DNA of 39,508 bases from JAICTV01 sp035634055 (GCA_035634055.1 DASQDR010000023.1:1-39508); one strand, 5' to 3'. Shown: positions 1 to 8,797, numbered from the stretch's first letter. The notes: a model not told the origin generated them from the letters alone. Made by a program: numbers and translations.

Positions 1-32
1 GGGCGTGGTCCGTTGTCGATGGCCGTGCTCAC

Positions 33-123
33 ATGTCATCCTGAAGCGTACTCACGAGTGATCTCGGGATCGTGAGCCGCTCTCGGTCCCGGGATCCCTC
101 GCGAGTACGCTTCGGGATGACAT
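33..123. repeat. 91-bp imperfect palindrome (REP-like)
   Basis: The two 45-base halves (33-77 and 79-123) are reverse complements at 39 of 45 positions by hand alignment. The outer arms begin with ATGTCATCC and read through GAAGCGTACTC. No open reading frame of interest covers it. As RNA it would form one long hairpin. It resembles from memory the TCATCCTGA-type intergenic palindromes of several soil phyla; membership in that family is an inference. Confidence 0.75.
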
Positions 124-176
124 TCCTCGGCACCTGCCCGCTACGCGCGCTGCGCGTCCCGATCGAACCGCCGCCG

Positions 177-281
177 CCCCTCGATGCCCGCCCCGCTCGA
201 TCCCGTCGCCGCTCGATGCCCGCCGCCCCTCGATGCCCGCCGCCCCTCAACGCCCGTCACCCGTCGCCGCTCGATGCCCGA
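177..281. repeat. degenerate tandem repeat, CTCGATGCCCG core
   Basis: The core CTCGATGCCCG or a close variant (CTCGATCCCG, CTCAACGCCCG) recurs about six times, roughly every 16 to 24 bases, separated by CCGCC/GTCGCC filler. It lies between the palindrome at 33-123 and the terminator hairpin of the first gene. No coding function is apparent. Confidence 0.65.
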
Positions 282-307
282 CCTTCTTTCGCCGGGGGCC
301 AAACCGA

Positions 308-337
308 AGAAGGCCGGGTCGCGGGACCCGGCCTTCT
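308..337 (-). terminator. hairpin terminator after the first PEP-CTERM gene
   Basis: A perfect 13-bp stem (308-320 with 325-337) closes a GCGG loop, about 30 bases past the stop codon of the minus-strand gene ending at 366. There is no strong U-tract after it, so it is terminator-like rather than textbook. Confidence 0.6.
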
Positions 338-365
338 CGGATAGTTTCTGCTTGCGAGGACGGCG

Positions 366-1997
366 CTAGATCAGTCGCACGTCCGCCTCGGTGACGTTCA
401 GGCCAACCAGGCCCATCGGGCAGGCGGCGGCGGGGGTGCGCTGCGGCTGCGCGGGGCTCTCGCCGCGGGCGGCGGCGGGCGTGCCGGGGGTGCGGCGGCG
501 GCGGGAGATGGCGAAGAAGCCGGCCAGCGCCGCCAGCGAGATCGTCGTCGGCTCGGGGATGCCGATGCCGTGCCGGCTGTTCTCGATCGCCTGCCACGGC
601 ACCACGGTCGACGCCACGCTCCACCCGCGGTTCACGCCGCTGGTGGTCAGCTTGTACTCCACCAGCAGGTGCTGCCCGCCGTCCACGTCGAACGTGCGGC
701 TCTTCAGGTCAAAGCCGGCGATCTTGCTCGGGAGCGTCAGGTCGTGCTCCTCGTCGTCCATGTTGCTCAGCAGGACCTCCATCTTCTGGAGCGTCAGGCT
801 GTAGACGCCGCTGAACAGGGCGCCGGCGTTCTCGATCGGCGTGTCCTTGCCGTCGATCACGATGTTGCCGTTGATGTCCTTCTTGTCCTTGCCGTTCTTG
901 TAGTCGGTGTCGGCGCCGATGAGGATCTTGGCGTCGGCGGCGTTGAAGATCTGGTCGATCTGCGGCAGCGTCCAGCCGGCCTTGGCGTCGGAGCGCTTCT
1001 GGTCCTGGAGGTACCCCTGCACGCCGCCGTCAAAGGCGACGTAGGAGTCGGCGCCGCGCAGGCGGTAGTGGGCGACCTGCGCCGCGAAGTCGCGCCGCGA
1101 GAGCATCTGGTCGGTCGTCTGCGCCGCCGTCAGCGCCGGGAACCCGCCGCCGGCGGGAATCGCCTGGCCCGGGACGAACTTGTACCCGTTGCTGGCGTTT
1201 CGGTCCGTGTCCAGCGCCAGGTTGTTCCAGTTGTTGAACCGCGCGATGTAAGGGACCACCTGCGTGGTGTCGGCGGCGTTCACGGTCGTCTGCGACAGGC
1301 GGACGATCGGCACGGCGAACAGCCCGGAGCGGATGTTCGGCGACGACAAATTGCCGGCGGCGAGGTTCCGCTGGCTGGGCGAGCCGGGGTACAGCTCGGG
1401 CATCGCCATGTTCAGCTTCGCCGAGGCGAAGTCGCCGTTGTTGAAGCCGGCGAAGCTGTGCTTGTCCTTCTTGTCCTTCTTGTAGTTCGCCGGGTGCGTC
1501 TTGTCGCTGGGGATCCCGCTGAACCCGAAGTTGCCGATGAAGGCGTTGTGCGAGTTGGTCTTGGTCCCGTTGTTCGCGCCGTTGACGAAGCGCACCTGCT
1601 CGGCGAGCTCCTTCAGGTCGTTGACGGAGTTGGCGCCGGTCTCGACGTCGCCGAGGACGTAGCTGACGTTGTACTTGGAATTGTTGAAGATCAGGTTGGA
1701 CGTCGCGTTGCTGATCGGCGCCATGATCTTGACCGCGAGCGGCTTGCCGCTGTTGGCCTGCGACAGCAGGAACGCGTTGACCGAGCCGGCGTTGGCGTCG
1801 GTCAGGAACGGCGAGGCGAGGTAGCCCGGCGTGCCGTTGACGAACCAGTCGAAGAACTGGTTGTCGGTCTGATTCGCCGGCGGCGGCGTGGCCGCCGAGG
1901 CGACCGTCGCCGCGCCCAGCAGCGACGCGACTGCGCCCGCCACGGCAAACTTCACGATCGACTGCTTCCGCCCCTGCAACATTTTATTCGAACGCAT
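366..1997 (-). CDS. PEP-CTERM exported protein, unknown function (paralog 1)
   Basis: A 543-residue exported protein of unknown function. The start ATG at 1997 is chosen because GGAGGG lies six bases upstream and a signal peptide follows (basic RSNKMLQGRK, then a hydrophobic stretch ending ATVASAA). The open frame upstream of it lacks these. Near the C-terminus, PEPTTISLAALAG plus FFAIS and RRRR (from about residue 481) is a PEP-CTERM sorting signal, which is normally cleaved by an exosortase. Unusually, 41 further residues follow the arginine cluster, where the family usually stops. The central part shares motifs with the next gene (GDVETG versus GDIETS, IGNFGF versus VGNFGF, RFNNWNN versus RFNNWGN, HYRLRGA versus HYRMRGA). 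The two are therefore tandem paralogs; no catalytic family was recognised. Confidence 0.85.
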   Translation of the reverse strand: MRSNKMLQGRKQSIVKFAVAGAVASLLGAATVASAATPPPANQTDNQFFDWFVNGTPGYLASPFLTDANAGSVNAFLLSQANSGKPLAVKIMAPISNATSNLIFNNSKYNVSYVLGDVETGANSVNDLKELAEQVRFVNGANNGTKTNSHNAFIGNFGFSGIPSDKTHPANYKKDKKDKHSFAGFNNGDFASAKLNMAMPELYPGSPSQRNLAAGNLSSPNIRSGLFAVPIVRLSQTTVNAADTTQVVPYIARFNNWNNLALDTDRNASNGYKFVPGQAIPAGGGFPALTAAQTTDQMLSRRDFAAQVAHYRLRGADSYVAFDGGVQGYLQDQKRSDAKAGWTLPQIDQIFNAADAKILIGADTDYKNGKDKKDINGNIVIDGKDTPIENAGALFSGVYSLTLQKMEVLLSNMDDEEHDLTLPSKIAGFDLKSRTFDVDGGQHLLVEYKLTTSGVNRGWSVASTVVPWQAIENSRHGIGIPEPTTISLAALAGFFAISRRRRTPGTPAAARGESPAQPQRTPAAACPMGLVGLNVTEADVRLI

Positions 1998-2548
1998 CAG
2001 AACCCTCCACGTACACCGCGACGTACAAATCGGCGACGGCACTCGCACTGCGGCGACCACCGGCCGAACTCGCGAACAACTCTCAACCGGCCCCGCCCCT
2101 GCGCCCCGCGCGTTCACTCAACCGCACGAGGCCACCGGCGCCGCCTCTGCCCGAACTTCAAATTCGGGGAAGGGGACCCACTTGGCTGAACATCCGCCCG
2201 GCAAGGGAGCATGACGCGCTCCTGCCGGCACCGGATGCTAACGATCTTTAACGGCGCCGCCTACGGCCATATTTTCGAAATCCGCTGAACCTCACCGAAT
2301 TGGGGCCGGCAGCCGATCGGTCCCCGTCAGCGAACTCACACGCCGCGACTCCGGAAGCCCGCTTGACGGTAACCCGTCTCACGCCAAGCTGCTAGCTCTT
2401 GCGCTTTACATGGGCCGGGCTGCCGCTTCTGCGCGGCCCGATAATACTCTACCTACCTCGGAAAAAATGGCGAGCAAAAATTGTGTACGGCCGACGGATG
2501 AAAAAGCCCCTGAAACGGTCGATTCGCCTTGAACGCAAGCTTCGGGCG
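1998..2548. other. gene-free stretch between the two PEP-CTERM genes
   Basis: About 550 bases hold the upstream region of the first PEP-CTERM gene. The ribosome binding site GGAGGG is visible just before 1997. No convincing -35/-10 pair, RNA gene or conserved small open frame was found. Local AT content rises around 2230-2290 and 2450-2500, which fits promoter DNA. Confidence 0.4.
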
Positions 2549-2549
2549 C

Positions 2550-2586
2550 AAAAAAGGCGGGGACGAGCTGAAAAGCTCGTCCCCGC
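2550..2586 (-). terminator. rho-independent terminator of the second PEP-CTERM gene
   Basis: A perfect 13-bp stem (2557-2569 with 2574-2586) with a GAAA tetraloop is followed on the minus strand by six U residues (A-run at 2550-2555). It lies 30 bases past the stop at 2616. This is a textbook intrinsic terminator. Confidence 0.92.
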
Positions 2587-2615
2587 ATCTCTTCTCCAGG
2601 TTTCCGAACGCCGGT

Positions 2616-4316
2616 CTAGGCCGGCTTCTTGCTGCGGTTGCGACGGCAGATGACCGCCATCGAACCCGCGGCCGCGAGCATGCCGAACGTCGTCGGTTCG
2701 GGGATACCCACGTCGTTGCGGTTGTTGTTGGTGAAGACCGAGTAGTTCTGGTTGAGCAGCCAGATCGTCTGGGTCGTGTACTTCTTCTTGTCGTTCGAGC
2801 CGATGTCGCCCAGGTTGTTGTAGACCCGGGTGGTGACCAGGTCGAACTGGAGCAGACGGTGCGTCAGCGATTCGATCAGGGCGTTGCGGCTGCTGGTCAG
2901 GCCGCTGTCGCTGTAGGTGTAGCCGGTGGCCGAGTCCTTGTGGGCGAAGACCTCGTAAGCGTCGACGGTGCCGAACTTGATCATGTGCGGCGTGCTGTCG
3001 AGGTTGCTGGCGAGGATGTCGAGCTGCTTAAGGCTCAGGGAGTAGACGCCAGACCAGATGGTGCCGGTCACTTCCGCCCGCATGCCGCCGCTGGAGCTGG
3101 TGCCGTCCACCTGCGGGTTGAGCGTCATGGTCGCCGGCTTGTTGTCCGCCTGGGCGAAGATGTTGTTGGCATGCGCGATGGGCGAGCCGGCGACGCCGTA
3201 CCAGCCGTCGCGGACGTCCTGCTTGGCCATGGCCGAGCTGTATCCCTCGGCGCTGCCCTGGGCACCTTCGTGGAACAGGTTGACCGAGTAGGCGCCGCGC
3301 ATCCGGTAGTGCTGGATCTGGGCGCTGAAGTCGCCGCGACCGATCATCTGATTGGCGGTCTGGGCGGCACTCAGGCCGACGTGCGGCATCGCCACGCCCG
3401 GCTGAAAGCGGTAGCCGTTGGCGGGGTTGTTGTCGGTGTCGAGGCTGCTGTTGCCCCAGTTGTTGAACCGGCTGACCCACGGGATCTGCTTGTGGAAGCC
3501 GGTGCCGACCGTGGTGGTGGCCGAGCCGTTGTAGCCGGCGTTGAGCGCGTTCTGGACGGCGGTCATGCGCCCGATCGGGGCGAAGAACAGACCGGTGCGG
3601 ATGTTGGCGTTGCCCCAGTCGCCGGTGCTCTTATTGCGGAAGTCGCCGGTGCCCGGATAGAGCACCGTGTTGGCCATGTTGACCTTCGACGCGTCGTACT
3701 CGGCCTTGCCGAAGGTGGCAGGCGTCGTGCTGCGGCGGGTGGGGTCCTGGCCCAGCTCGTTGCCGATGCCGGTCAGCGGGACGAAGCCGAAGTTGCCGAC
3801 GTAGGCGTTCTTCGACCAGGTCGAGTTGCGGACCTGGTTCACCAAGTTGGTGACGTCGGAAACGACGGCCGCCTTGTTCTTCACCGGCGAGGTCTCGATG
3901 TCGCCGAAGACATAGCTGATCGCCTTGCCGCCGGTGTACTGCGTGTTGAACAGCGACGTGGCGGTGGCGCTGGGGATGGGGGATTCGACCTTGATGCCCA
4001 GAGGCTTGCCGGCGGTAGCCGAACCGTTGAGCTGGAACTGCACGTTGGCCAGCCCGGTCGAGGTGGACGGGGTGGCGAAGAAATCGGTGGAGCCAGGGGC
4101 GGTGTTCTCATCCCACGCGGCGAACCAGTGAACGTTCGGATCCGCGTTCAGCGGCGCCGGCTGGGGTGCCGCCGGGGGGGGCGGCGGAGGCGGGGGCGGG
4201 CTCGGCGGCTTGCCCGCAAAGGCCACCGACGGAGCCGCCGATAATGTGGCGACCACCGCAGCGGTGCCGAGTTTCCCGATGATGCGCTTCCCGCGCGTTA
4301 GCCGTTGCCCACTCAT
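2616..4316 (-). CDS. PEP-CTERM exported protein, unknown function (paralog 2)
   Basis: A 566-residue exported protein, paralogous to the gene at 366-1997. The ATG at 4316 is preceded by GGAGGAGCGA, a strong ribosome binding site. A signal peptide (residues 1 to about 34, ending VAFA) is followed by a proline run (about residues 37-55) that probably forms a linker or wall-spanning stalk. The body carries the shared motifs GDIETS, YVGNFGF, RTGLFFAPIGRM, RFNNWGN and QHYRMRGA. The C-terminus (from about residue 539) has PEPTTFGMLAAAG, a short hydrophobic stretch and CRRNR, which is a PEP-CTERM signal of normal length. It has its own promoter (4441-4469) and terminator (2550-2586), so it is probably monocistronic. 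Function unknown; a surface or extracellular-matrix role is inferred only from the sorting signal. Confidence 0.88.
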   Translation of the reverse strand: MSGQRLTRGKRIIGKLGTAAVVATLSAAPSVAFAGKPPSPPPPPPPPPAAPQPAPLNADPNVHWFAAWDENTAPGSTDFFATPSTSTGLANVQFQLNGSATAGKPLGIKVESPIPSATATSLFNTQYTGGKAISYVFGDIETSPVKNKAAVVSDVTNLVNQVRNSTWSKNAYVGNFGFVPLTGIGNELGQDPTRRSTTPATFGKAEYDASKVNMANTVLYPGTGDFRNKSTGDWGNANIRTGLFFAPIGRMTAVQNALNAGYNGSATTTVGTGFHKQIPWVSRFNNWGNSSLDTDNNPANGYRFQPGVAMPHVGLSAAQTANQMIGRGDFSAQIQHYRMRGAYSVNLFHEGAQGSAEGYSSAMAKQDVRDGWYGVAGSPIAHANNIFAQADNKPATMTLNPQVDGTSSSGGMRAEVTGTIWSGVYSLSLKQLDILASNLDSTPHMIKFGTVDAYEVFAHKDSATGYTYSDSGLTSSRNALIESLTHRLLQFDLVTTRVYNNLGDIGSNDKKKYTTQTIWLLNQNYSVFTNNNRNDVGIPEPTTFGMLAAAGSMAVICRRNRSKKPA

Positions 4317-4440
4317 TCGCTCCTCCGATGTGCCCTCGTACAGACAGGCCGCTAGCCGCCATGCAGTCGTTGCGATCTGCTTGGATGTGGAACCCCATGA
4401 AAGCCCGCGGGGTGGATAGACTGCCCTCTACCTGCGGCGG

Positions 4441-4469
4441 AGAATACCCCACAAGCATAAAGGTGTCAA
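4441..4469 (-). promoter_or_regulatory. sigma-70-type promoter of the second PEP-CTERM gene
   Basis: On the minus strand a perfect -35 TTGACA (4464-4469) is followed by a 17-base spacer and -10 TATTCT (4441-4446). It points at the start codon at 4316, implying a 5' leader of about 115 nt. This is close to the housekeeping consensus. Confidence 0.75.
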
Positions 4470-4618
4470 ACTGTACCACATTTTCCTGGCGCAGGTGGGT
4501 CAATTTGCCCATGCTGCCGCAACCTCATGCAAGCATAGCTCTTATACAGCAGAGCCTGTCGCGCCCTCCCTCGAATAATGCATGTCTTAACGTCGATGTG
4601 TCGTGTGAAGTTGGGCAG

Positions 4619-6049
4619 TTAGACTTTCAATTCCGCCACTTGCCCGAGCGATTGCCGATACCGTTTGCGGATGGGCTCGGCCACCCGTTCCACGAACTGC
4701 TCGACCTGTTCCGGTGCACGTCCGACGAACCGACTAGCCTCCAAAACCTCTTCCAGACGAACTGCGGAAAATTGCGCATCACGGCGCAGCCGGTCGATCA
4801 GGTCGTTTGGGCGACCGTGCTGTTTGACCTGATCGGCGGCGGCGAGGGAATGCTGGCGCAGGCGCTCGTGCAGGTCCTGCCGGCTGCCGCCCGCCTTGGT
4901 CGCCTCCATCAGGATCTCCTCAGTCGCCATGAACGGAAGCTCGGCGGCCACCGCGGCTTGGATCGTCTTCGGGTAAACCACCAGCCCGCGGGCCACGTTC
5001 ACCACGATCAGCAGGCATCCGTCCAGCGCCAAGAACGCCTCCGGGATCGCTAGCCGCTTGTTGGACGAATCGTCCAGCGTGCGCTCAAACCACTGCTCGG
5101 CCGCCGTTTGCAGCGGGCTGCTGGCCAGGGTGATGACGAACCGCGCCAGCCCGGTGGCGCGCTCGCAGCGCATGGGATTGCGCTTGTAGGCCATCGCGCT
5201 GGAGCCGACCTGCTCGGCCTCGAAGGGCTCCTCGAGCTGCTTCATCCCCGCCAGCAAGCGGACGTCGTTGCAGAACTTATGGACGCTCGCGGCCGCCCCG
5301 GCCAGGCTGTTGACGATCGCGGCGTCGACCTTCCGCGGGTAGGTCTGCCCGGTCACCTCGAAGGATTCCGGGAAGCCGAACCGCTCGGTGACCATGCGGT
5401 CGAGGCGCTCGACCTTCGCATGGTCGCCAGCGAATAAGGAGAGGAACGAAGCCTGCGTGCCGGTCGTCCCCTTGACGCCGCGGAAGCGCAGCGTGGTGAT
5501 CCGGTGCTCCAACTCCTCCAGGTCCAGCGCCAGGTCCTGGGCCCAGAGGGTGGCGCGCTTGCCGACGGTGGTGAGCTGCGCGGGCTGGAAGTGGGTGTAG
5601 CCAAGCGTGGGCAGGTCCTTCCACGTCACGGCGAACGATCCCAGCGCGTCGATCGCGCTGGCCAAGCGTTGCGCGAGCAGGCGCAGGCCGTCGCGCATGA
5701 TGATCAGGTCGGCGTTGTCCACCACGTACTGGCTGGTGGCGCCGAGGTGGATGATCCCGGCGGCGGCGGGGGCGGCCTCCTCGTAGGCGTGCACGTGCGC
5801 CATCACGTCGTGCCGCAGCCGCTTCTCCCAGGCGGCGGCAGAGTCGTAGTCGATGTCGTCGAGCTTCGCCTCCATCTGCCGCAGGGCTTCATCCGAAATG
5901 CGCTCCAGGCCGAGCTCTCTCTCGCAGCGCGCCAGTTCCAGCCAGAGCCGCCGCCACAGCCCGAACTTGTTGGCCGGGGAGAAGATGCGCAGCATCTCGC
6001 GACTGGCGTTGCGCGCCGCCAGCGGCGACTCGTAGGTGTCGTGGGACAT
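4619..6049 (-). CDS. purB: adenylosuccinate lyase
   Basis: PurB cleaves adenylosuccinate to AMP and SAICAR to AICAR, both releasing fumarate, in purine synthesis. The 476-residue product has the fumarase/aspartase-superfamily signature GSSAMAYKRNPMRCE (residues 282-296, containing the mobile-loop serines). It also has the catalytic-histidine region THFQPAQ (H153), the HLGATSQYVVDNAD segment and GVKGTTGT. The length fits the longer ADSL-like form rather than the roughly 430-residue Bacillus form. The start ATG at 6049 begins MSHDTYESPL, where similarity to the family starts. The 45-codon upstream extension looks non-coding. No clear Shine-Dalgarno sequence precedes it. The gene stands alone among unrelated minus-strand genes. 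Confidence 0.95.
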   Translation of the reverse strand: MSHDTYESPLAARNASREMLRIFSPANKFGLWRRLWLELARCERELGLERISDEALRQMEAKLDDIDYDSAAAWEKRLRHDVMAHVHAYEEAAPAAAGIIHLGATSQYVVDNADLIIMRDGLRLLAQRLASAIDALGSFAVTWKDLPTLGYTHFQPAQLTTVGKRATLWAQDLALDLEELEHRITTLRFRGVKGTTGTQASFLSLFAGDHAKVERLDRMVTERFGFPESFEVTGQTYPRKVDAAIVNSLAGAAASVHKFCNDVRLLAGMKQLEEPFEAEQVGSSAMAYKRNPMRCERATGLARFVITLASSPLQTAAEQWFERTLDDSSNKRLAIPEAFLALDGCLLIVVNVARGLVVYPKTIQAAVAAELPFMATEEILMEATKAGGSRQDLHERLRQHSLAAADQVKQHGRPNDLIDRLRRDAQFSAVRLEEVLEASRFVGRAPEQVEQFVERVAEPIRKRYRQSLGQVAELKV

Positions 6050-6203
6050 GCCGGCGATTCTAGAGCCGAGCGTGCTGATGAAAAGCCGTCGCCGGCGACT
6101 GACCGACGCGCGTGGATCGAGGATCGAAGACTTGAAGCGCCAGCCGTGGCCGCGCGGCGCGAGCTCAAGTCCCTCAGTAGCCAAGCGCCCGCGGCGAAGC
6201 GCT

Positions 6204-7052
6204 TCACGCCTCGGCGGCTCGCGGGGCGAGGCGCTTGATCAGGGTGACCTCGTTGCCGGCGTCGTTGTACTTCAGTTCATCGACCAGGCCCTTGGTGAGG
6301 AAGATGCCGAAGCCGCCGGCGCGCAGGCCGAGCTGTTGGCGGGTCTCGATGTGGGCGGCGGGATCGTCCTCGTTGGCGGCGTGCGGGAGGTGGCCGCGGT
6401 CGAAGCCCGGGCCCTCGTCGCGAATTCGGATCACCACCTGGTCCGGCTCGATGCGGTAGGTGACGGTGACCGGGCGGTCCACCTGCTTGCGGTTGCCCCA
6501 CTCGATCGCGTTGGAGCCCATCTCGCGCACGGCCGTCGTGAGCTGGAAGACCTGGTCCTCGCTCATGCCGGTGAAGAGGAAGAGCGAGGCGAGCAGGCGG
6601 TTGAGCTCTTCGAGGTACTGCGCGTCGCTCTGGAGGTGGAAGTGTACCTCGCCGGCGGCGCCGCTCCGCTCCAGCTCGCGCCGCCACGCCAGCGCGTGCT
6701 CGACGGCGTGGTTGAGCTGGTCCACGGTGAACGGCTTGGTGAGGTAAAAGTTGGCGCCGACGCGCAGCCCCTTGAGCATGTCGGCGTGGCCGGTGCGGGC
6801 GGTGACGATGACGACCGGCGTCAGGCTGGTGTCGCGGTCGAGCTTGAGCTCCTGGCAGACCTCGTAGCCGCTGAGGTCGGGCAGCATCAGGTCGAGCAGC
6901 ACGAATTGCGGGCGGTTTTGCCGCACCCATTCCGCCGCCGGCCCGCCCTTGTGCAGCACCGTCGGCTGGTACCCCATCCGCGAGAGCAGCTCGGCCTCGA
7001 GCTCGGCCAGCGATTCGTCGTCCTCGACCACCAGTACGCGGCCGTGCTGCAT
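6204..7052 (-). CDS. response-regulator receiver fused to a HATPase_c anti-sigma-type domain
   Basis: The 282-residue cytoplasmic protein has two modules. Residues 1 to about 125 form an intact CheY-like receiver: acidic pair near D11/D12, phospho-acceptor D54 in LLDLMLPD, T84 and K106 in TKPF. Residues about 135-282 form a GHKL ATPase resembling the RsbW/SpoIIAB serine-kinase group. Its N-box is EMGSNAIEWGN, its G1 box is RDEGPGFD, and there is a glycine-rich GGFGIFL segment. There is no HisKA dimerisation domain, so it is not an ordinary histidine kinase. By family knowledge such fusions regulate sigma factors or partner-switching modules under phosphorelay control; the partner is not in this window. 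The next gene upstream on this strand lies more than 100 bases away. Confidence 0.88.
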   Translation of the reverse strand: MQHGRVLVVEDDESLAELEAELLSRMGYQPTVLHKGGPAAEWVRQNRPQFVLLDLMLPDLSGYEVCQELKLDRDTSLTPVVIVTARTGHADMLKGLRVGANFYLTKPFTVDQLNHAVEHALAWRRELERSGAAGEVHFHLQSDAQYLEELNRLLASLFLFTGMSEDQVFQLTTAVREMGSNAIEWGNRKQVDRPVTVTYRIEPDQVVIRIRDEGPGFDRGHLPHAANEDDPAAHIETRQQLGLRAGGFGIFLTKGLVDELKYNDAGNEVTLIKRLAPRAAEA

Positions 7053-7164
7053 GAACCGGATTGTTCCGCGCCGCCCGGCGTGCGGTCAATGGGGAGAAGG
7101 GGAGACACACGCGCACGGAGCAACGGCGCAACGCTCCAGTCGCTGCGGTGGCGGTGCGGGGGCG

Positions 7165-7986
7165 TCACCCCTTCGCCGCCTTCGGCTTCGGGTTGGCGGG
7201 GCCGAAGATCTCGGCGAAGAACGCCTTCATGTCCGCCCACGACTTCTCGTCCGCCGCCTGCTGGTAACCGACCGCTTCCATGCCGACCTTGTCGGCGTCG
7301 GGGTTGGTGAACGAGTGCTTGGCGCCCGGGTAGCGGATGACGGTCGCGCTGGCGCCGGCGGACTTCATCTCCTGCTCCAGCGCCTCGACCTGCGCCGGCG
7401 GGACCAGCGGGTCGGCGTCGCCGTGCAGCACGAGCACGCGCGGCTTGACCGCCCCCTGCCGGGCCGGCTGCTTGGTGTCGAGCGCGCCGTGGAAGCTGAC
7501 GACGCCCTTGAGGTCCTGCCCGTCGCGCGCCATCTCCAGCACCGTGCCGCCGCCGAAGCAGTAGCCGATGGCGGCGACGTTGGTCGGGTCCACGTTCTCG
7601 TTCTTCTTGAGCTGCTCCAGCGCCAGCTTGCCGCGCGTGCGCAGCAGGTTGTTGTTCTTGGCCTCGCCCGCCTTTTCGCCGGCGACGTTCGCGTCGCTGG
7701 TGGTGAACCCGTCGCCGTAGATGTCGGCGACGATCGCGACGTACCCCAGCTCGGCCAACTGCCTGGCGCGATTTTTCACGTACTCGTTCACGCCCCACCA
7801 CTCCGGAACGACGAGCACGCCCGGGCGAACCTGCTTGATCGAGTCGTCCCACGCCACGTACCCCTTGAGCGTGGCGTCGCCGTCCTTGTACTCCAGCGTC
7901 CGGGTCTTCACCTCCGCCCGCGCGGGGGCGGCCGGGAACAGCGCGAGCGACAGCAGGGCGATGGCGATCAGCGTGGCGAACCTCAT
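7165..7986 (-). CDS. exported dienelactone hydrolase family protein
   Basis: A 273-residue alpha/beta hydrolase with an N-terminal signal peptide (ending about PARA at residue 24), so probably periplasmic. The dienelactone-hydrolase triad is complete: C143 in GYCFGG, D192 in HGDADPLVP and H224 in AKHSF. The PEWWG glutamate (E62) expected in this family is also present. The ATG at 7986 is chosen over a TTG two codons upstream because AAGGAG lies eight bases before it. The real substrate is not known; family members hydrolyse lactones or esters and most genomic copies are unassigned. Confidence 0.9.
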   Translation of the reverse strand: MRFATLIAIALLSLALFPAAPARAEVKTRTLEYKDGDATLKGYVAWDDSIKQVRPGVLVVPEWWGVNEYVKNRARQLAELGYVAIVADIYGDGFTTSDANVAGEKAGEAKNNNLLRTRGKLALEQLKKNENVDPTNVAAIGYCFGGGTVLEMARDGQDLKGVVSFHGALDTKQPARQGAVKPRVLVLHGDADPLVPPAQVEALEQEMKSAGASATVIRYPGAKHSFTNPDADKVGMEAVGYQQAADEKSWADMKAFFAEIFGPANPKPKAAKG

Positions 7987-8064
7987 CGGCAATTCTCCTT
8001 CGGGTTGCGGGCGGCGATTCTACGCGGCAGCGGCGCGGCTGGAAAAGCTGGGAAATGACCGCGG

Positions 8065-8601
8065 CTACCGCGCCGGCCCGCGCAACGCGTCGAAGCGCGT
8101 CTCCAGGCCCATCACGTTCAGGATCACCTGCCCCGCCTCCACGCGGTAATCCCAGGGCGGCTCGACGAAGGTCGTCCACAGCTTGCGCCCCTCGAGGTCC
8201 CACGCCGCCAGTTCCAGCTCCGCCGACATGAGCACCGCGCCGCCGTGCCGGCACCAGGTGTAGAAGCCGAAGTGGGCAAGGTCCTCCCACAGCCGCACCG
8301 GCGACGGAGCCAGGCGGTACGCCAGCAGCCGCGAGCCGGCGCCGATGAACAGCGTCGCGGTTTCCGGGACCAGGATCGCGCCCGGATCGAACCCGGCGGA
8401 GTGGGGGGAGAAGCGCTGGGCGACGACCAGGTCCGGCCAGGCGAGCGGCTGGCCGACGCCCACGAAGCACGCCTGCCCGTCCGGCGACTTCACGTCGAAC
8501 TCCTCCGCCAGCCGCGCGTGCGCGCGGTAGTGCGCGTACATGTCCGGCAGCGGCCCGCGCTCGGTGATCAGCACGTAATGGTCCACCGACACGCGGAACA
8601 T
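8065..8601 (-). CDS. hypothetical protein
   Basis: A 178-residue protein, not recognised. It starts MFRVSVDHYVLITERG with GAGG seven bases before the ATG. It is mostly beta-rich with many aromatic residues, has no signal peptide or membrane helix, and has an internal LFIGAGSRLLAYRL stretch. Codon and GC usage match the neighbours and the frame is free of low-complexity artefacts, so it is likely a real gene. It lies just downstream of scpA on the same strand with a gap of about 200 bases; whether they are co-transcribed is not evident. No function is proposed. Confidence 0.7.
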   Translation of the reverse strand: MFRVSVDHYVLITERGPLPDMYAHYRAHARLAEEFDVKSPDGQACFVGVGQPLAWPDLVVAQRFSPHSAGFDPGAILVPETATLFIGAGSRLLAYRLAPSPVRLWEDLAHFGFYTWCRHGGAVLMSAELELAAWDLEGRKLWTTFVEPPWDYRVEAGQVILNVMGLETRFDALRGPAR

Positions 8602-8797
8602 GCGACCTCACTCCGCCGACCGCGCCGCCGGGGCCGGCGCCGACCCGCGCCCGGTGCGAGCGCGCGGCCGGAACGTCGATCGGCGCGTCTGCGCACGTGC
8701 CAGGCCGCCGCCGAGGGCGGGCGGCAAGCGTCTCGCCCATCGCCGGCCACGGCCGCCGCGGCGCCTGCCAAGGTAACCGTTTCGCCGGCACTCGATG

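Noticed and set aside
570..2189. Plus-strand open frame antisense to the first PEP-CTERM gene
   Set aside because: It has biased Arg/Val/Leu composition, and the minus-strand gene has a signal peptide, a PEP-CTERM signal and a ribosome binding site.
6050..6184. N-terminal extension of PurB
   Set aside because: The 45 extra codons have no family similarity; MSHDTYESPL at 6049 is the natural start.
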